From: Aquimarina sp.
GTDB lineage: Bacteria; Bacteroidota; Bacteroidia; Flavobacteriales; Flavobacteriaceae
Direction: 5' to 3'
Assembly (NCBI GenBank): GCA_020628975.1
Contig: JAHDEF010000015.1
Location: 1 to 17,944, forward strand
DNA: 17,944 nucleotides
The notes under the pieces were generated by a model. It searched no databases. It saw only the letters and a list, made by a program, of their open reading frames with translations, and was not told where the DNA came from. Positions within the stretch are counted from its first letter, which is position 1. Each line of letters starts with the position of its first letter. The translations under genes and the position numbers were made by a program. Shown here piece after piece: positions 14,164 through 17,944 of the stretch.

Positions 14164-15138
14164 TTATAACATTACTTTCTTTACTGCTTTTACAACATCT
14201 TCACTATTTGGCAACCATTCTTTCAATAAGGTTGGCGAATATGGTGCAGGAGTATCAGCGGTATTAATCTTTATAATCGGAGCATCTAAATAATCAAAGC
14301 AATTATTTTGCACTTGGTACGTAATTTCAGAAGCAATGTTGGCTAAGGGCCAAGCTTCTTCAAGAATAATTAAACGATTTGTTTTCTTTACCGATTTGTA
14401 AATAGCTTCTAAATCTAATGGACGAACGGTGCGCAAATCGATAATTTCACAAGAAATTCCTTCTTTAGCTAATTCGTCAGCAGCTTTGTAAGCTTCCTTA
14501 ATAATTTTCCCAAAAGAAACGATAGTTACATCCGATCCTTCGCGTTTAATATCAGCAACACCAATTGGCAATACGTATTCTCCTTCAGGCACTTCACCTT
14601 TGTCACCGTACATTTGCTCACTTTCCATAAAAATTACAGGATCGTCGTCACGTATAGCTGCTTTTAATAAGCCTTTAGCATCATAAGGATTTGAAGGTAC
14701 AATTACTTTTAAACCAGGAGTGTTAGCAAACCAGTTTTCAAAAGCTTGTGAATGTGTTGCTCCTAATTGTCCCGCAGAAGCTGTTGGACCTCTAAATACA
14801 ATCGGACAAGGAAATTGACCTCCTGACATCTGACGTATTTTTGCGGCATTGTTTATAATTTGATCAATTCCAACAAGAGAAAAGTTGAATGTCATGTATT
14901 CAACAATAGGTCGGTTACCGTTCATAGCACTACCTACAGCAATTCCTGCAAAACCTAATTCAGCAATCGGCGTATCAATAACACGTTCCGCACCGAATTC
15001 GTCTAACATACCCTTGCTGGCTTTGTAAGCACCATTGTATTCAGCAACTTCTTCACCCATCAAATAGATAGTTTCGTCACGACGCATTTCTTCTGACATC
15101 GCTTCACATACTGCCTCTCTAAACTGTATTGTCTTCAT
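14164..15138 (-). CDS. pdhB: Pyruvate dehydrogenase E1 component, beta subunit
   Basis: This 324-residue protein is the beta subunit of the alpha2beta2 thiamine-diphosphate E1 enzyme, which decarboxylates pyruvate and passes the acetyl group to lipoyl-E2. It shows MGEEVAEYNGAYKASKGM (27-44), the TPIAE segment with E60, which activates the cofactor, GQLGATHSQ around H129, and a C-terminal transketolase domain with DLRTVRPLD (about 234-242). Length and motifs are normal; branched-chain 2-oxoacid E1 beta is related, but the sequence fits PdhB better. The alpha subunit and E2 genes are not in the window, so E1 is split on this chromosome or they lie elsewhere. The gene is divergent from etfBA, a neighbourhood usual in flavobacteria. 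Confidence 0.94.
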   Translation of the reverse strand: MKTIQFREAVCEAMSEEMRRDETIYLMGEEVAEYNGAYKASKGMLDEFGAERVIDTPIAELGFAGIAVGSAMNGNRPIVEYMTFNFSLVGIDQIINNAAKIRQMSGGQFPCPIVFRGPTASAGQLGATHSQAFENWFANTPGLKVIVPSNPYDAKGLLKAAIRDDDPVIFMESEQMYGDKGEVPEGEYVLPIGVADIKREGSDVTIVSFGKIIKEAYKAADELAKEGISCEIIDLRTVRPLDLEAIYKSVKKTNRLIILEEAWPLANIASEITYQVQNNCFDYLDAPIIKINTADTPAPYSPTLLKEWLPNSEDVVKAVKKVML

Positions 15139-15303
15139 TTATTTATGTTGTTTAAACGCTAAAAGTATTTTCGAATTATATATTAAAGTAATACTATTTA
15201 TTATCTATAAAATTACCAAATACAGCGTTTGTTTCTTTCAAAACAATTATGGATAACAAAAATAAGTAATAAATCCTTTTTTGAAGAAGTCTTAAATATT
15301 TTA

Positions 15304-15331
15304 AAAAATACTATGCGCGCATAGTATTTTT
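15304..15331. promoter_or_regulatory. Perfect 28-bp palindrome, probable operator
   Basis: AAAAATACTATGCG (15304-15317) is followed immediately by its exact reverse complement (15318-15331), with no spacer. The GC-rich centre TGCGCGCA stands out in AT-rich surroundings. It lies 166 bases from the pdhB start and 235 bases from the etfB start. A loop-free palindrome of this type suits a dimeric regulator of the TetR or MarR kind. I infer control of fatty-acid or acyl-CoA oxidation genes from the etf neighbour. As a cruciform or terminator it would be poor, because the loop is missing and there is no adjacent gene end. Confidence 0.55.
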
Positions 15332-15485
15332 GAGTTTAAATTCGTAATTTCGATATTCATAAAAAAATAGCAGGAATTTTAAAGGGTTGATAACCTCTTA
15401 GGAATTTGTGTAACTTTTTAAGAATATCATTAGGGGTAAAATGTTTATTTATAATAATTTTAAATAACACCTCTTTTTCCTATTT

Positions 15486-15520
15486 TTGAAAGCTTAAAAT
15501 AACCACCCTGTTTAATTTTG
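15486..15520 (+). promoter_or_regulatory. Candidate promoter for etfBA
   Basis: TTG (15486-15488) and TAATTTTG (15513-15520) match the flavobacterial elements, but the spacer of 24 bases is one more than the usual range of 17-23. Transcription would start near 15527, about 40 bases before the etfB ATG at 15566. It is the best candidate I find on this side. Confidence 0.35.
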
Positions 15521-15565
15521 TGAGAAATTTAGATAGATAATTAATACACCTATAAATTTATATAC

Positions 15566-16312
15566 ATGAAAATATTAGTTTGTATAAGTCATGTTCCTGA
15601 TACTACTTCAAAAATAAATTTTGTTGAAAATGATACAAAATTTGATACTAACGGAGTTTCTTTTATTATTAATCCGAACGATGAATTTGGGTTAACAAGA
15701 GCCATGTGGTTCAAGGAAAAGCAAGGGGCATCGGTTGATGTTGTAAATGTTGGTGATGCTTCTACAGAACCTACATTAAGAAAGTGTTTAGCTATAGGCG
15801 CCGATAATGCTATTCGTGTGAATGCTGTGCCTACAGACTCTTATTTTGTGGCTTCTCAACTAGCCGAAGTAGTCAAAAACGGAAGCTACGATTTAATAAT
15901 AGCAGGAAGAGAGTCTATTGATTACAACGGTGGAGTAGTTCAAGGGATTTTAGCTGATTTAGTTGAAGCCAACTTCGTAAACACTTGCGTTGGCTTAGAA
16001 GTTGATGGAACTGAAGCTACGGCTATCCGTGAAATTGACGGAGGTAAGGAAACAATAAAAACGTCTCTACCGCTAGTTATTGGAGGTCAAAAAGGCTTGG
16101 TTGAAGAAAGTGATTTGCGCATACCCAATATGCGTGGAATTATGATGGCGCGTAAAAAGCCCTTAACCGTAGTTGAACCAACTTCAAGTGAAGCTTACAC
16201 AAAGGCCGAAAGCTTTTCTAAACCAGAAGCTAAAGGAAGCGTAACACTTGTAGATGCTTCAAATATTGATCAGTTAATTGATTTGTTACATAAAGAAGCT
16301 AAAGTAATTTAG
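15566..16312 (+). CDS. etfB: Electron transfer flavoprotein beta subunit
   Basis: This 248-residue protein is the beta subunit of the ETF heterodimer, which carries electrons from acyl-CoA and related dehydrogenases to the ETF-quinone oxidoreductase. It has the ETF fold start MKILVCISHVPDTTSKI, the segment INPNDEFGLTRAM (35-47), LIIAGRESIDYNGGVVQGIL (110-129) and the family signature near 184-200 (LRIPNMRGIMMARKKPL). Residues in the beta subunit bind AMP. Length is close to the usual 250. It is followed after 36 bases by etfA, so the two are one transcription unit. The acyl-CoA dehydrogenases it serves are not in the window. Confidence 0.95.
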   Translation: MKILVCISHVPDTTSKINFVENDTKFDTNGVSFIINPNDEFGLTRAMWFKEKQGASVDVVNVGDASTEPTLRKCLAIGADNAIRVNAVPTDSYFVASQLAEVVKNGSYDLIIAGRESIDYNGGVVQGILADLVEANFVNTCVGLEVDGTEATAIREIDGGKETIKTSLPLVIGGQKGLVEESDLRIPNMRGIMMARKKPLTVVEPTSSEAYTKAESFSKPEAKGSVTLVDASNIDQLIDLLHKEAKVI

Positions 16313-16348
16313 TCTTTAGCAAATTTGTTTCATTAAAAAGAAAAGAAA

Positions 16349-17311
16349 ATGTCAGTTTTAGTATATACAGAAACCGAAAACGGAATTTTTAAAAAAGCAG
16401 CTTTTGAAGCAGCATCTTATGCTAAAGGTGTGGCTGATGCCTTAGGTACTAGTGTAACAGCTTTAGCAATTAATGCAAATAGTGCTTCTGAATTAGGAAA
16501 ATACGGAGTTGAAAAAATATTACATATTTCTAACGAGGCTTTAGATACATTTAAAGCAAAAGCTTATGCAGCAGCCATTGCAGAAGCTTCAAGTCAAGAA
16601 AATAGTGAAATAGTAATACTTTCATCATCAGCAAATTCTAAATATATAGCAGGATTGCTAGCTGGTAAATTAAAGGCAGGTGTAGCTTCGAACGTAGTAA
16701 AATTGCCGCTAAGCACGAATCCTTTTACGGTTGAACGTACTGCTTTTACCAATAAGGCATTTCAGCAAACTACAATTACAACAGGTAAAAAAGTAATATG
16801 TGTTTCAAGTAATGCTTTCGGGCTAATTGAAAATGAAGTTAGTTGTGAGGTTGTTGATTTTTCAATCAATCAAATTACAGATACTGTAGAAGTAGTTAGC
16901 GTAGATAAGGCTTCGGATAAAGTAAGTATTGCTGATGCAGAGGTAGTTGTGTCGGGAGGAAGAGGATTAAAAGGCCCTGAAAATTGGCATTTAATTGAAG
17001 ATTTAGCAGCTGTTTTAGGAGCAGCAACTGCTTGTTCAAAACCTGTAAGTGATATGGGATGGAGACCCCACGGCGAGCACGTTGGTCAAACCGGAAAGCC
17101 TGTGGCTTCTAACCTTTACATTGCTGTAGGAATATCAGGAGCAATACAACACTTAGCAGGAGTTAGTGCTAGTAAAACCAAAGTAGTAATTAATACTGAT
17201 CCTGAGGCACCATTTTTTAAAGCAGCTGATTACGGAATTGTAGGTGATGCTTTTGAGGTTGTGCCTGAACTTATAGAAAAATTAAAAGCTTTTAAAGCTT
17301 TAAGTAATTAA
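16349..17311 (+). CDS. etfA: Electron transfer flavoprotein alpha subunit
   Basis: This 320-residue protein is the alpha subunit of ETF and holds the FAD. The N-terminal ETF domain (1-180) begins MSVLVYTETENGIFKKAAFEAA. The C-terminal FAD-binding domain has GGRGLKGPENWHLIEDLA (203-220), SKPVSDMGW (230-238), HVGQTGKPV (244-252), GISGAIQHLAG (261-271) and INTDPEAPFFKAADYGIVGD (281-300). The position that is often Arg in SR(P/A)VVD is Lys231 here. The gene is complete and follows etfB in the same operon. A strong hairpin terminator lies 132 bases after the stop. Confidence 0.95.
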   Translation: MSVLVYTETENGIFKKAAFEAASYAKGVADALGTSVTALAINANSASELGKYGVEKILHISNEALDTFKAKAYAAAIAEASSQENSEIVILSSSANSKYIAGLLAGKLKAGVASNVVKLPLSTNPFTVERTAFTNKAFQQTTITTGKKVICVSSNAFGLIENEVSCEVVDFSINQITDTVEVVSVDKASDKVSIADAEVVVSGGRGLKGPENWHLIEDLAAVLGAATACSKPVSDMGWRPHGEHVGQTGKPVASNLYIAVGISGAIQHLAGVSASKTKVVINTDPEAPFFKAADYGIVGDAFEVVPELIEKLKAFKALSN

Positions 17312-17443
17312 TCAATTTGATTTATAGTTATCAGTTTAGTCTTTATTTTATTAAAAATTTAAATCAATAAAATTTAGGAGAACTGCATAAAAAAACTGTG
17401 CAAAACAATAGATAACTAAATAATCGATATCATCAATAATGTT

Positions 17444-17488
17444 AATAACCACATAAAATTCTTATGTTTTATGTGGTTATTTTATTTT
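17444..17488 (+). terminator. Rho-independent terminator of etfBA
   Basis: AATAACCACATAAAA (17444-17458) and TTTTATGTGGTTATT (17467-17481) form a perfect 15-bp stem around an eight-base loop, and the stem runs into TTATTTTAG, a T-rich tail. It lies 132 bases after the etfA stop and 47 bases before the start of the next gene. The 130 bases between etfA and the hairpin hold nothing I recognise. Confidence 0.85.
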
Positions 17489-17535
17489 AGAATCGAAAAA
17501 ATATAACGAATTTAGCGGCAAAGAGAGTTTTGAGT

Positions 17536-17944
17536 ATGAGCTTGGTACGTTTAAATATTAGAGGCATTTCTTACAGCCAAACGCAAAATGGAGCGTATGC
17601 CTTAATATTGAGTGAAGTAGAAGGGGAAAGAAAATTACCGATTGTTATTGGAGCATTCGAAGCGCAGTCTATTGCGATAGCGTTAGAACGTGAAATAAAA
17701 CCACCGAGACCTTTGACGCACGATTTATTTAAAAACTTTGCAGAACGCTTTGAAATAGTGGTAAAGCAAGTAATTATTCATAAATTAGTTGATGGTGTTT
17801 TTTACTCGAGCATTATTTGTGAGAGAGATCGTATTGAAGAAATTATTGATGCAAGAACCAGTGATGCCATTGCATTAGCACTTCGTTTTAAAGCGCCTAT
17901 TTTTACATACAAGAATATTTTAGATCAAGCAGGAGTTCACTTAA
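17536..17944 (+). CDS. Bifunctional nuclease family protein (DUF151), partial
   Basis: The frame opens with ATG at 17536 and runs to the right edge without a stop (136 codons visible). It begins MSLVRLNIRGISYSQTQNGA and continues with LILSEVEGERKLPIVIGAFE, AQSIAIALE, PLTHDLFKNF and DARTSDAIALALRFKAPIF. These are the conserved parts of the DUF151 domain. Family members are called bifunctional nucleases after a plant protein with DNase and RNase activity; the bacterial role is not settled. In flavobacteria these proteins are longer and carry a further C-terminal region, which lies outside the window. The order pdhB, etfBA, DUF151 is conserved in the group as I recall it. I see no clear promoter in the 47 bases after the terminator. 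Confidence 0.88.
   Translation, partial: MSLVRLNIRGISYSQTQNGAYALILSEVEGERKLPIVIGAFEAQSIAIALEREIKPPRPLTHDLFKNFAERFEIVVKQVIIHKLVDGVFYSSIICERDRIEEIIDARTSDAIALALRFKAPIFTYKNILDQAGVHL

Larger units (their letters stand above)
15139..15565. other. Divergent intergenic region of pdhB and etfB
   Basis: This 427-base, AT-rich region carries the 28-bp palindrome at 15304-15331 and a weak candidate etfB promoter at 15486-15520. On the pdhB side, CAAAAATA at 15257-15264 would read TATTTTTG on the minus strand, but no TTG lies at a suitable distance, so I do not call a pdhB promoter. No ORF or RNA gene is recognisable. Confidence 0.6.

Noticed and set aside
15257..15264. TATTTTTG on the minus strand as a pdhB -7 element
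   Set aside because: The bases match, but no TTG lies 17-23 bases upstream of it, and such AT-rich matches are common by chance.
15325..15332. TATTTTTG on the plus strand overlapping the 28-bp palindrome as an etfB -7 element
   Set aside because: The region where the TTG should be is a run of A; the match follows from the palindrome arm.

Overview
The window looks like chromosomal DNA of a marine member of the Bacteroidota, most probably family Flavobacteriaceae. The reasons are the AT-rich coding sequence, promoters of the Bacteroidota type (TTG, 17-18 bases, TAnnTTTG), a secreted enzyme ending in a type IX secretion (Por) sorting domain, and gene neighbourhoods I know from flavobacteria (Sco/DUF420 assembly genes; pdhB next to etfBA and a DUF151 nuclease). 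I cannot name a genus from sequence alone.

Layout. Positions 1-578 hold no intact gene. They carry the edge of a transposase-like ORF, a decayed zinc-ribbon transposase fragment and two strong inverted repeats. A single large minus-strand gene (579-4280) encodes a 1,233-residue secreted multidomain glycoside hydrolase (DUF5060 + TIM barrel + several carbohydrate-binding domains, including an agarase-type CBM6). Its upstream region (4281-4711) has a credible promoter, a dyad just upstream of it and a long, structured leader. Next comes a five-gene minus-strand operon (10415 to 4712) for a MacAB-TolC-like tripartite ABC efflux system: ATPase, two FtsX/MacB-type permeases, a membrane-fusion adaptor and an outer-membrane TolC-family channel. 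Upstream of it lies a four-gene minus-strand operon (12858 to 10580) for copper delivery and cytochrome c oxidase assembly: a Cys-less Sco-like protein, a Sco1 with its CxxxC site, a DUF420 (CtaM/YozB-like) membrane protein and a small CxxC membrane protein.

Divergent from that operon, with a clear promoter on each side, is a plus-strand manganese-dependent pyrophosphatase gene (13060-13977). It converges on pdhB (pyruvate dehydrogenase E1 beta, minus strand, 14164-15138), and a roughly 140-bp MITE-like element fills the gap. pdhB is divergent from etfB-etfA (15566-17311). Between them lies a perfect 28-bp palindrome that is a good operator candidate. A strong hairpin terminator ends etfBA, and a DUF151 bifunctional-nuclease gene then runs off the right edge.

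Most of the window is standard flavobacterial housekeeping. The points most worth a second look are the orphan algal-polysaccharide hydrolase with its regulatory region and nearby IS debris, the 28-bp palindrome between pdhB and etfB, a 19-20-base motif shared by two unrelated upstream regions, and the Sco-like paralogue without cysteines. I see no CRISPR array, no rRNA or tRNA gene, and no clearly new defence or mobile system.
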